Assembly: GCA_030727405.1 (NCBI GenBank)
Contig: JANRBR010000039.1
Location: 1-64,000 of the forward strand
Source: Crocinitomicaceae bacterium
GTDB lineage: Bacteria > Bacteroidota > Bacteroidia > Flavobacteriales_D > Crocinitomicaceae
DNA length: 64,000 nucleotides
Direction of reading: 5' to 3'
In this document: positions 26,107 through 34,000 of the stretch, piece after piece
Layout: the number at the start of each line of letters is the position of its first letter
How positions within the stretch are numbered: position 1 is the first letter of the stretch
Notes under the pieces: model-generated
What the model saw: the letters and a program-made list of their open reading frames with translations, nothing else
What the model was told of the DNA's origin: nothing
Database searches by the model: none
Made by a program: the position numbers and the translations under genes

Positions 26107-26767
26107 TTACCTCCTTCACATTGAAACCGCGACGAAAGTTTGCAGTGTCGCAATTTCCGATAACGGAGTGGTCCTTTCTTTGAAGGAAGCATCCGAAGAT
26201 GCTTACATACACAGCGAATCATTGACCTTATTTATTGAGGCGGTTTTGGTAGAGGCTGGAATCACCTTAAATGACTTATCTGCCATAAGCGTCTCCGCTG
26301 GACCAGGTTCTTACACAGGATTGCGTATTGGTTTATCCACTGCAAAGGGGCTTTGTTTTGCGCTAAACATTCCCCTCATTTCCATTGATACATTGGATGC
26401 GCTTTACCATTTGATAGAAAACAATGCATTGAACATTATTCCGTTGTTAGACGCTAGACGAATGGAAGTTTACGCGAAGGTCTATGCAAGCAATGGTGAA
26501 ATTCTGGAAGAATTAGACGCTGTTATTTTAAATGAAACAAGTTTTTCATCCTTTGAACCATTTATTGTTCTCGGCGATGGCGCAAGTAAATGCAAAGAAT
26601 TATGGCAGGGAAGAAACATCGTTTGGAAAGAAACGCTGCTTTCAAGTGCGGCCGGACAAGCAAAACTTGCCTATCAAAAATTCAACGAAAAAGCATTTGA
26701 AAACCTAGCTTATTTTGTTCCCATTTACCTGAAAGATGCCAATGGAGTAAGGCGAAACGCTTCTTAA
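26099..26767 (+). CDS. tsaB: tRNA threonylcarbamoyladenosine synthesis protein TsaB
   Basis: 222-residue pseudo-enzyme of the ASKHA fold that partners TsaD and TsaE in making t6A37 of ANN-reading tRNAs. Seen: LLHIETATKVCSVAIS at the N terminus, AGPGSYTGLRIGLSTAKGLCFALNIPLISIDTLDAL (about 63-100), and PLLDARRMEVYA. The start is ATG 26099, overlapping the response regulator stop; the longer frame from 26063 runs within that gene. After it, 26768-26953 holds no gene or RNA that I can see. Confidence 0.94.
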   Translation: MSNYLLHIETATKVCSVAISDNGVVLSLKEASEDAYIHSESLTLFIEAVLVEAGITLNDLSAISVSAGPGSYTGLRIGLSTAKGLCFALNIPLISIDTLDALYHLIENNALNIIPLLDARRMEVYAKVYASNGEILEELDAVILNETSFSSFEPFIVLGDGASKCKELWQGRNIVWKETLLSSAAGQAKLAYQKFNEKAFENLAYFVPIYLKDANGVRRNAS

Positions 26768-26929
26768 AGGCATTCAATCTGTATTAAGCCCTAAATTACT
26801 TGTTGTTTTCTTTTGGAAAGGGGATGCGATTATTCGAAAAACACCTGTCCATTTATCCATTTGTGCAGGAGCGAAGAAAAAAAAAGTAAAATAGATGGGG
26901 AAAAATGTGCAATGTAATCGAATGCTTGT

Positions 26930-26945
26930 TAACTTTGTACAAAGT
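26930..26945 (+). promoter_or_regulatory. -7 box with overlapping 14-bp palindrome before the zap genes
   Basis: TAACTTTG (26930-26937) overlaps the perfect palindrome actttgtacaaagt (26932-26945), 8 nt ahead of the ATG at 26954. A dimeric repressor could bind here and block transcription start. No protein is known to do so; the palindrome itself is certain. Confidence 0.5.
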
Positions 26946-26953
26946 CAAAAGTA

Positions 26954-27268
26954 ATGACTGAAAAGATTCAAGACACCATACAAAAGATAAGTCGAAACAT
27001 TGTGCGAGTTGGGGAAGGCCTTCGCATGGAACGTTCGAAAAACGAGATTTTACAAGAAGAAATCGATCGTAAAAATGAGCAATTGACTGCGGAAGCAAGT
27101 GCCATTGGACTTTTAAAGGAAGAAATTGAATCACTTAAGTCGGCTTTACATTTGGCTGAAAATAAAGTCGTTGAAGTTCCTGTACCAGTGAAAGGTAAAA
27201 ATGAACAGGAAATTGATGAACTAGTTAAAGAAATTGAATTCTGTATTGAACAGTTGAAGCAATCATAA
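26954..27268 (+). CDS. Coiled-coil protein upstream of zapA (ZapB-like)
   Basis: 104 residues, almost wholly heptad-patterned (residues 10-60 and 80-104), with no membrane span. It overlaps zapA by 1 bp. Small coiled-coil proteins paired with ZapA suggest a role at the division ring, as for ZapB, but there is no sequence signature to prove it. Confidence 0.75.
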   Translation: MTEKIQDTIQKISRNIVRVGEGLRMERSKNEILQEEIDRKNEQLTAEASAIGLLKEEIESLKSALHLAENKVVEVPVPVKGKNEQEIDELVKEIEFCIEQLKQS

Positions 27269-27561
27269 TGAGCAAAGTATCACTTAAAATTACCATTGCT
27301 GGTCGAACTTACCCACTGAATGTGCCGGTAAGTGATGAGGGAAAGGTGACAAAAGCAGCTGCGGACATCAACAAAGCAGTGGAAATGCTTCGTAAGAACT
27401 ATGCTGTGAATGATAACCAAGATTTGATCGCTATGTCTGCCTTGCAATTATTGGCAAAAGCAACAAGTGAGCAAGCGCCAATTGTTCAAACTCCGGTAGA
27501 TTATACTGAATTGGAAGAAGCTTTGAACAGCTTATCCACTGATTTAGATGGAATTCAATAA
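27268..27561 (+). CDS. zapA: Cell division protein ZapA
   Basis: 97 residues. N-terminal globular part (SLKITIAGRTYPLNVPVSDEGKVTKAAADINKAV) and a C-terminal helix with the family's D-L-IAMSALQLLA segment. ZapA cross-links FtsZ protofilaments at midcell. The ATG overlaps the coiled-coil gene stop, and rny follows after 46 nt. Confidence 0.9.
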   Translation: MSKVSLKITIAGRTYPLNVPVSDEGKVTKAAADINKAVEMLRKNYAVNDNQDLIAMSALQLLAKATSEQAPIVQTPVDYTELEEALNSLSTDLDGIQ

Positions 27562-27607
27562 TTAACGTTCGTTTCAACGACCAATATTCATTCATAACTA
27601 AAAGAAT

Positions 27608-29137
27608 ATGTGGTCAGTAGGATTATTAATAGGTTTGTTTGGAGGTGCTGGTGCTACCTTTATTGCGCAACGCTTCTTCATCAAATCTAAAAGTCAAGAA
27701 ATCATCAAAAATGCCGAAATCGAGGCTGAAAACATTCGTAAAGAACGCGCACTTCAATCAAAAGAGAAATTTTTAAAACAAAAAGAAGAACACGAAGAGT
27801 CGATTCGCGAGCGAGAAAAACGCATGCAATCGAACGAAGATCGTGTTAAAGCGAAAGAAAAAACCATCAACCAGAAGTTAGAGGAGCTTAACCGCAAAGA
27901 AAAAGAAGCTGAAAAAGCAAAAACAGATTACGATGCGAAAGTTCAAGCTCTAGAGATTCGCCAACAAGAATTGGATAAAATCCAACAAAAACAAGTGGCT
28001 GAATTATCGAAAATCAGCAACCTATCTGCCGAAGATGCAAAGAACCATTTAATGCTGGCTCTAACAGATGAAGCACGTACTGCAGCAATGGCAACGATTA
28101 AAGAAATCACTGAAGAAGCGAAATTAAATGCGAACAAAGAGGCGCGTAAAATCGTCATTCAATCCATTCAACGTGTAGCGACAGAGCAAGCAGTCGAAAA
28201 TGCAGTATCTGTTTTCAACATTGAATCAGACGAAGTTAAAGGAAGAATTATTGGTCGTGAAGGACGAAACATTCGTGCATTAGAAGCTGCCACAGGAGTT
28301 GAAATCATTGTAGACGATACACCTGAAGCAATCATCCTTTCTTGTTTTGACCCAGTAAGAAGAGAAATTGCTCGTTTATCCTTGCATCAACTTGTTTCCG
28401 ACGGTAGAATTCACCCAGCTCGTATTGAAGAAGTTGTAGGTAAAACACGCAAGCAACTTGATGAGGAGATTGCTGAAACGGGCCGACGTACATGCATCGA
28501 TCTTGGTATTCACGGTCTACATCCTGAATTGATGCGCATGGTTGGACGAATGAAATACCGTTCATCTTATGGACAAAACCTATTGCAACACTCGAGGGAA
28601 GTTGCCAACTTGTGCGCTATTATGGCAGCCGAATTAGGACTAAACGTTAAACTAGCAAAACGTGCAGGATTACTGCATGACATCGGTAAAGTTCCGGACG
28701 AAGAGCCAGAATTGCCTCACGCAATCCTTGGTATGAAAATCGCAGAGAAATTTGGCGAAAAAGGAGATGTTTTGAATGCCATTGGAGCTCACCACGATGA
28801 AATTGAAATGACCACCTTGATTTCACCTATTGTGCAGGTTTGTGATGCCATTTCAGGAGCTCGACCAGGTGCACGACGTGAAATCGTTGAAGCGTACATC
28901 AAACGAATCAAAGAATTAGAAAACTTGGCCCTTTCTTACGAAGGAGTTTCAAGTGCATACGCGATTCAAGCGGGAAGAGAACTTCGTGTTTTAGTGGAAG
29001 CTGAAAAGGTAACCGATCAACGTTCAGAAGAACTTTCATTTACCATTTCTCAGCGCATTCAAACCGAAATGACGTATCCAGGACAAGTCAAGGTAACCGT
29101 CATTCGAGAAAAAAGAGCCGTTAGTTACGCAAAATAA
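27608..29137 (+). CDS. rny: Ribonuclease Y
   Basis: Membrane-anchored endoribonuclease that starts mRNA decay. 509 residues: an N-terminal helix (about 1-22), a long Lys/Glu-rich coiled coil (25-150), a KH domain (about 200-260, [32 protein letters not shown]) and an HD domain (about 318-420, [20 protein letters not shown]). The first 20 residues ([20 protein letters not shown]) fit the membrane anchor. Terminated by a UUCG-loop hairpin. Confidence 0.97.
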   Translation: MWSVGLLIGLFGGAGATFIAQRFFIKSKSQEIIKNAEIEAENIRKERALQSKEKFLKQKEEHEESIREREKRMQSNEDRVKAKEKTINQKLEELNRKEKEAEKAKTDYDAKVQALEIRQQELDKIQQKQVAELSKISNLSAEDAKNHLMLALTDEARTAAMATIKEITEEAKLNANKEARKIVIQSIQRVATEQAVENAVSVFNIESDEVKGRIIGREGRNIRALEAATGVEIIVDDTPEAIILSCFDPVRREIARLSLHQLVSDGRIHPARIEEVVGKTRKQLDEEIAETGRRTCIDLGIHGLHPELMRMVGRMKYRSSYGQNLLQHSREVANLCAIMAAELGLNVKLAKRAGLLHDIGKVPDEEPELPHAILGMKIAEKFGEKGDVLNAIGAHHDEIEMTTLISPIVQVCDAISGARPGARREIVEAYIKRIKELENLALSYEGVSSAYAIQAGRELRVLVEAEKVTDQRSEELSFTISQRIQTEMTYPGQVKVTVIREKRAVSYAK

Positions 29138-29144
29138 TAGATAC

Positions 29145-29167
29145 AGGGGAATTCGTTCCCCTTTTTT
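29145..29167 (+). terminator. Intrinsic terminator of rny
   Basis: 7-bp stem aggggaa/ttcccct closed by a TTCG tetraloop and followed by six T. It ends 15 nt before the next gene's ATG. Confidence 0.88.
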
Positions 29168-29181
29168 GTACCTTTAAACCA

Positions 29182-30228
29182 ATGTTGCCTGCAAATTCTA
29201 CCATCATCTCTGGTCCGTGCAGTGCGGAAACCCGGGAGCAAGTTCTTGAAACTGCTCGTGGCTTATCCAACATTGGCATTGATTTTTTCAGAGCAGGTAT
29301 TTGGAAGCCCAGAACACGTCCCGGAGAATTTGAAGGAATCGGAAACGAAGGAATCTCTTGGCTCTGTGAAGCACGTGAAACCTACGGCTTAAAAATTGCG
29401 ACTGAAGTAGCGAAAACAGAACATGTTGAACTTGCACTCAAAAACAATTTTGACATGATTTGGATTGGTGCACGATCTACCGTTAATCCCTTCACCGTTC
29501 AAGAAATTGCCGAATCATTGATGGGGACAAACATCAAAGTGATGGTAAAAAATCCTGTCAACCCGGACCTTAAATTATGGGTCGGAGCCATTGAGCGCAT
29601 CATAAAAGCTGGGATAACGGATGTTTCTGCCATACATAGAGGATTCTCTGTTTATGAAAAAACACTTTATCGCAATGATCCAAACTGGCAAATACCCATC
29701 GATTTAAGGCAAGAATTACCTCATATTCCGTTGATTTGTGATCCGTCACACATTGGAGGACGCGCACACTTACTTTTGCCTTTGGCACAAAAAGCAATGG
29801 ACTTGCATTACGATGGATTAATGATTGAATCCCATTGCGATCCAAAACATGCATGGACCGATGCCAAGCAGCAGATTACACCTTTGGAATTAAAATCTTT
29901 ATTGAATTCACTCACGATTCGAAACCGTGCTGAAATTGATGAAGACGTGATCTTGAGGCTACGCGATCAAATCAATCAAACAGATGATCAATTAATCCAA
30001 TTATTGCGAAATCGCATGCGCATTTCTGAAGAAATCGGCGTTTTCAAAAAGGACAAAAACCACGTGATTTTGCAGAAAAATCAATGGGAAGAAGCATTAA
30101 AAAGAAATGTAATAAACGCGCGTAAAGTTGGTTTATCAGAAGAATTTGTTACCCAACTTTTTAAGCTCATTCACCAAGACTCCATACGCATTCAATCTGA
30201 AATTCTGTCAAAAAATGAAAACGATTAA
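29182..30228 (+). CDS. Bifunctional DAHP synthase / chorismate mutase
   Basis: 348-residue fusion. Residues 1-250 are a KDO8P-type (class I beta) DAHP synthase that condenses PEP with erythrose-4-phosphate: SGPCSAE (10-16), GIWKPRTRPG, VMVKNP, CDPSHIGGR and ESHCDP. Residues 255-345 are an AroQ chorismate mutase: LRDQINQTDDQLIQLLRNRMRISEEIGVFKKDKN. This fusion is typical of Bacteroidota and lets phenylalanine/tyrosine signals act on the first shikimate step. It overlaps aroA by 14 bp. Confidence 0.94.
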   Translation: MLPANSTIISGPCSAETREQVLETARGLSNIGIDFFRAGIWKPRTRPGEFEGIGNEGISWLCEARETYGLKIATEVAKTEHVELALKNNFDMIWIGARSTVNPFTVQEIAESLMGTNIKVMVKNPVNPDLKLWVGAIERIIKAGITDVSAIHRGFSVYEKTLYRNDPNWQIPIDLRQELPHIPLICDPSHIGGRAHLLLPLAQKAMDLHYDGLMIESHCDPKHAWTDAKQQITPLELKSLLNSLTIRNRAEIDEDVILRLRDQINQTDDQLIQLLRNRMRISEEIGVFKKDKNHVILQKNQWEEALKRNVINARKVGLSEEFVTQLFKLIHQDSIRIQSEILSKNEND

Positions 30229-31447
30229 GCCGTTTCATTTTAAACATTCCATTCAAGCAAACGCTTCAAAAAGCGATGCGCAGCGCTGTTTAATTCTCGC
30301 CGCTTTATCGAATTCCACAACCATTATTCATGGACTTGATGGTTCCGATGATGTGCGCGCAATGTTGTCTTGCATTGAAAGACTAGGTGCAACGTTCCTT
30401 CCAAAAGAGGGCGTGATTGAACCAATTTCCGAAAGAAACAAAGATTCGATTGATCTGAATGTCGGCGAAAGTGGCTTTGCCCTCCGTTCCCTCTCATTTG
30501 TGGGAATGGCTTTAACGAAAAAACTCAATATTCAAGGTTCCGGAACCTTATTGAAACGTGATCAAACTCAATTATGTCAGTTACTTGAACAAGCAGGATT
30601 GAGTATTCAATCAAACTCAGAAAAATTACCCCTAAAAATAGAAGGTCAAGTCACTCTTGATCGCATAACTGTAAATGGAGAAGACGGATCGCAAGCCATA
30701 AGCGGTTTGTTTTTACTCGCTCCATTTTTAACAAAAGGGATCCACATTTCCATTGAAGCCCTTAAAAGTCGGCCATACCTTGAAATGACCATTCAACGCA
30801 TGCGCGATTTTGGAATTACACTAGAAGAAAAGGATCCTAATTCCTATTTCATCCCTGGAAGTCAAATATGCAATGGACAAGAAATACACATTGAAGGTGA
30901 TTGGAGTGGCGCTGCAAACCATCTGGTAAGCGCAGCGATTTCAGGAGAACTAACAATCGATGGATTAAAAAAAGACTCGCTTCAAGCCGATCGTAAAATC
31001 TTAGAAGTCCTACAAGACTTTGGAGCAAAGTTCCATTGGGAGGGAAATCGATTGAAAATGAGTAAATCAGAGACAAAAACACCCTTTGAAACAGACATCC
31101 GCGATTGTCCGGACTTATTTCCCATACTAGTTGTATTAGCTTGTGCCGCTCGAGGGAAATCCAGAATTGTTGGCGTTGACCGTTTAAAGAATAAAGAGTC
31201 GGACCGACTTTCAGTCATGTGTGAAATCCTAGAAACGTTTGATGTTCCATTCAAATTAGAATCGAACGCCATTGTTATTTCTGGAAAAGAAACCGTTTCA
31301 GGAGGAATCATCAATACACATCAGGATCACCGAATTGCCATGGCATCTACCATAGCGGCATGCATTGCAAGTTCCTCTATCGTGCTAACGGAAGAACACT
31401 GCGTAACAAAATCCTATCCGTCGTTTTTTACAGATTTGTTCGAATAA
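30215..31447 (+). CDS. aroA: 3-Phosphoshikimate 1-carboxyvinyltransferase (EPSP synthase)
   Basis: 410 residues from ATG 30215, inside the end of the DAHP synthase gene; longer in-frame starts fall within that gene. Adds PEP to shikimate-3-phosphate. Seen: SKSDAQRCLILAALS (about 19-33), the LNVGESGFALRSL region (short form of the usual GNSGT(T/A)xR), and the late KESDRLSVMCE and DHRIAMA motifs. It is on the short side (usual 420-450), as is common in this phylum. Confidence 0.93.
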   Translation: MKTIKPFHFKHSIQANASKSDAQRCLILAALSNSTTIIHGLDGSDDVRAMLSCIERLGATFLPKEGVIEPISERNKDSIDLNVGESGFALRSLSFVGMALTKKLNIQGSGTLLKRDQTQLCQLLEQAGLSIQSNSEKLPLKIEGQVTLDRITVNGEDGSQAISGLFLLAPFLTKGIHISIEALKSRPYLEMTIQRMRDFGITLEEKDPNSYFIPGSQICNGQEIHIEGDWSGAANHLVSAAISGELTIDGLKKDSLQADRKILEVLQDFGAKFHWEGNRLKMSKSETKTPFETDIRDCPDLFPILVVLACAARGKSRIVGVDRLKNKESDRLSVMCEILETFDVPFKLESNAIVISGKETVSGGIINTHQDHRIAMASTIAACIASSSIVLTEEHCVTKSYPSFFTDLFE

Positions 31448-31456
31448 AGGAAAGAA

Positions 31457-31999
31457 TTAGTTCAGCCGTTGAATGTATTCTTCAAAAGGCATATCCACAT
31501 ATTTCAATCTATTTTCCAAATCTTTTCTTTTTGCCTTATCTAATTTTTCATTTAAAAGTAGGCTGTAGTAGAACTTTACTTTCTCTGCATTACGAGGTTT
31601 AATTAACACATCGTAAGTACTAGCAATACTTTCCAACACATAGTCTCTATTCACATACTTCGGGAATAGTTGAAGCAAGGTGTCTCCATAAGCAACTGAA
31701 AGATCGTAGGCTTCTAAATCGCTGTATTTCATGTGAACTTTAAATAAGCACTCCGAGGAAAATGTATCCTCCGGAAAAGCATGGTAATAAGCCAATAAGC
31801 GATTGATTAATTCGATGTTGGTCAAGCTGGGAATTTTAGCAGCCTTCATTGGATCACTTTCAATGTTCGTGAGGGAGTCTTCCATGTCCTTGATCGCAGT
31901 CTTTAGTTCTGTTTTTTTATCAGCGTTCGCTGGTGATCCACAGGATTGCACGGCAAGCACAAACAATCCGAGTGTTAAAAGGGATAAAAAAGTTCTCAT
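31457..31999 (-). CDS. Lipoprotein with TPR-like helices
   Basis: 180 residues. Signal peptide with lipobox AVQSC (Cys20), then an all-helical region with TPR-like phrasing (LLAYYHAFPEDTFSSECLFKVHMKYSDLEAYDLSVAYGDTLLQLFP). Unknown function. Its ATG overlaps the def stop, so it is co-transcribed with def. It ends 10 nt from the convergent aroA. Confidence 0.8.
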   Translation of the reverse strand: MRTFLSLLTLGLFVLAVQSCGSPANADKKTELKTAIKDMEDSLTNIESDPMKAAKIPSLTNIELINRLLAYYHAFPEDTFSSECLFKVHMKYSDLEAYDLSVAYGDTLLQLFPKYVNRDYVLESIASTYDVLIKPRNAEKVKFYYSLLLNEKLDKAKRKDLENRLKYVDMPFEEYIQRLN

Positions 32000-32595
32000 A
32001 TCATTTTAGGTTTTTTCGCATCCGGAAAAGACATTTTATAATCGATGTCTATTTTTCCAGATGAAATATTTTGCAATCGTTTCGTTAACATTTTCTTTTT
32101 CAAAGGGGATAAATGATCGGTAAAAAGAATCCCTTCAATGTGATCGTATTCGTGCTGAATGATTCGTGCAGCGTACCCATCAAACGTTTCTTCGTGAAAT
32201 TCCCAGTTTTCATCAAAATACGTAATCAGGACCTTTTCTTTTCGGTGCACATTTTCTCGAATCTTAGGAATTGAAAGACACCCTTCTTGAAATGCCCATT
32301 TCTCACCCGTTTCCTCTTCAATGATTGGATTAATGAATACTTTCTTAAAATCTTCTATTCCTACTGCTCTCGGATCTGGTTCATCGTCTTCCTCATCGGC
32401 AAATGGACTGCCATCTACAATAAATAAACGAATGCTTCGACCAATTTGAGGTGCAGCCAGTCCGACTCCTTTCGCATGATACATGGTATCAAACATATCC
32501 GAAATCAACTTGGATAAATCTGGGTATTTTTCATCAATTTCCTCAGCTTCCTTTTTTAAAACCGGGTCTCCGTAAGCGACAATTGGTAAAATCAT
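31996..32595 (-). CDS. def: Peptide deformylase
   Basis: 199-residue metalloenzyme that removes the formyl group from nascent proteins. The three motifs are GVGLAAPQIG (43-52), EGCLSIP (104-110; Cys106 metal ligand) and QHEYDHIEG (His148, Glu149, His152). An acidic insertion (about 66-76, ADEEDDEPDP) is typical for Bacteroidota. A TAATTTTG box lies 4 nt before the ATG. Confidence 0.97.
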   Translation of the reverse strand: MILPIVAYGDPVLKKEAEEIDEKYPDLSKLISDMFDTMYHAKGVGLAAPQIGRSIRLFIVDGSPFADEEDDEPDPRAVGIEDFKKVFINPIIEEETGEKWAFQEGCLSIPKIRENVHRKEKVLITYFDENWEFHEETFDGYAARIIQHEYDHIEGILFTDHLSPLKKKMLTKRLQNISSGKIDIDYKMSFPDAKKPKMI

Positions 32596-32599
32596 AGTG

Positions 32600-32607
32600 C
32601 AAAATTA
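32600..32607 (-). promoter_or_regulatory. -7 box (TAATTTTG) of def
   Basis: On the minus strand, ending 4 nt before the def ATG, so the transcript would have almost no leader. No -33 TTG found. Confidence 0.45.
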
Positions 32608-32624
32608 GTGATTTCCTGTTGACT

Positions 32625-33032
32625 TTATTGTTGGTCTAAGTAATCTTGTAAGATCAAAGTTGCTGCGAGCTTATCTACAAGTGATTTTTGCTTCATTTGT
32701 TTTTTCTTTCCCGCCAGGTGTATTGTTTCCATTGCCCGAGAGGAACTAAACCGTTCATCTTGAAGCATCACTTGAATCTGCGGGAATTGTTTTTCTAGTG
32801 CCTCCTTCAACAAACGTACATTCTCCGTAATGTGGGTATCTGAGCCATCAAGCCTCGTTGGAAAACCCAGTACAAAAGTAACAATCGACTCACGTAAAAT
32901 TAATTGAGTCAAGTATTCTAAAAGATTTGATGAATCTACTGTTGTCAAAGGACTCGCAATGATGTTGTGATCATCGGTTATGGCAAGACCTGTTCGTTTT
33001 AGGCCGAAGTCAATGGCTACTATTTTGGGCAT
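32625..33032 (-). CDS. ruvX: Putative Holliday junction resolvase / pre-16S rRNA nuclease YqgF
   Basis: 135 residues from ATG 33032 (a TTG at 33038 would add two). RNase H-like fold: IVAIDFGLKRTGLAI (catalytic Asp7), GFPTRLDGSDT, and QDERFSS. The late DKLAATLILQDYL carries the last acidic residue. YqgF matures the 16S rRNA 5' end and has been proposed as a resolvase. It is divergent from a lipoprotein gene. Confidence 0.93.
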   Translation of the reverse strand: MPKIVAIDFGLKRTGLAITDDHNIIASPLTTVDSSNLLEYLTQLILRESIVTFVLGFPTRLDGSDTHITENVRLLKEALEKQFPQIQVMLQDERFSSSRAMETIHLAGKKKQMKQKSLVDKLAATLILQDYLDQQ

Positions 33033-33035
33033 GAA

Positions 33036-33043
33036 CAAAAGTA
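33036..33043 (-). promoter_or_regulatory. -7 box (TACTTTTG) of ruvX
   Basis: On the minus strand, ending 3 nt before the ruvX ATG at 33032; TAnnTTTG match, no -33 TTG seen. Confidence 0.4.
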
Positions 33044-33138
33044 AGAAACTAAGTGGAAAAAGTAAAGAATTTACCTTGACCAGTCCAAAAATTGGAGATG
33101 ATTGCTTAACTTCACGTTACTATTTCTTCAAGTCAACC

Positions 33139-33939
33139 ATGAAAGTTAAGCTGTCAAGTTCCATTCTTTTATTCTTTGTCATCATTGGGTGTATTTCGTG
33201 TACACAAAATGAAACGAATCCAGACCCAAAACCAATCAAAAAACGAATAGAATTCTCGAAGGAATACAAAAAACTTGAGGTTTTCGAGGATTATGTAAAA
33301 AAAATCGATCAGAACAAAACATTAGAACAGGTGGAAAGCTTGTTTTATACAGACTCCAAAGGAAATACTGTTGAAGCCATTGCCTGGATAAATGAGAAAC
33401 TGGAAATTGTTAAATTGAAAGAAACCCTTTCATTGACCAACGGTAAAAAAAAGGAGCATACCTTTTATTTCTTAAATGGCCTAATAACGGTTAGTCAAGA
33501 AGTCATTTCACATTATGAATTAACGAACCCCTATTTTACGGAGGAACGCGTTTATTACAGTCAAACTGGTTCAGTCATTGAAACGTTTGGTCGCTATGCG
33601 AAATCCAGTGACTTGTCCTCCATTGCCCTAACGGTGAAGCCAAAAAGTAGTCATGGTGGGCACGACCATCAAAATGCGTTGAACATCATAAAAAGAATGG
33701 GTGATTATGAAACCCGATTCAGAGGCTTTGACGAAGCGTATGAACGAAAATTTGTTGTTTTTGGCACCGAGAATCAAACCACCACGATTGCCTTCAATGT
33801 GGAAACACCCATCATCAAACAACTTATGAGCAACGAAAAGAAGTATTTTAACCAATCGATAGACGTTCAATTCTCTTCTATTACAGAACCGGATGGATTC
33901 ATGTTTCAGGCCTTAATTGACTTGAAATTTCCTTCTTAA
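33139..33939 (+). CDS. Lipoprotein of unknown function
   Basis: 266 residues from ATG 33139, where a signal peptide with lipobox GCISC begins (MKVKLSSSILLFFVIIGCISC). The longer open frame overlaps ruvX and was rejected. The mature part is beta-rich, with a His-rich patch SSHGGHDH near residue 175 that might bind metal. No family recognised. Precedes the TonB-receptor-like gene by 61 nt. Confidence 0.75.
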   Translation: MKVKLSSSILLFFVIIGCISCTQNETNPDPKPIKKRIEFSKEYKKLEVFEDYVKKIDQNKTLEQVESLFYTDSKGNTVEAIAWINEKLEIVKLKETLSLTNGKKKEHTFYFLNGLITVSQEVISHYELTNPYFTEERVYYSQTGSVIETFGRYAKSSDLSSIALTVKPKSSHGGHDHQNALNIIKRMGDYETRFRGFDEAYERKFVVFGTENQTTTIAFNVETPIIKQLMSNEKKYFNQSIDVQFSSITEPDGFMFQALIDLKFPS

Positions 33940-34000
33940 GGTTCCGAACGAACTTTTTCCTGATTCATTCGTATCTACCTAGTATTAAATTAGATTCATT

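Noticed and set aside
26768-26953. 186-bp gap after tsaB, examined for a small RNA
   Set aside because: No stable terminator-type hairpin or RNA family pattern found; only the zap promoter at its right end.
26853-27134. 93-codon minus-strand frame opposite the coiled-coil gene
   Set aside because: Antisense to a gene coupled with zapA and overlapping its promoter; no domain.
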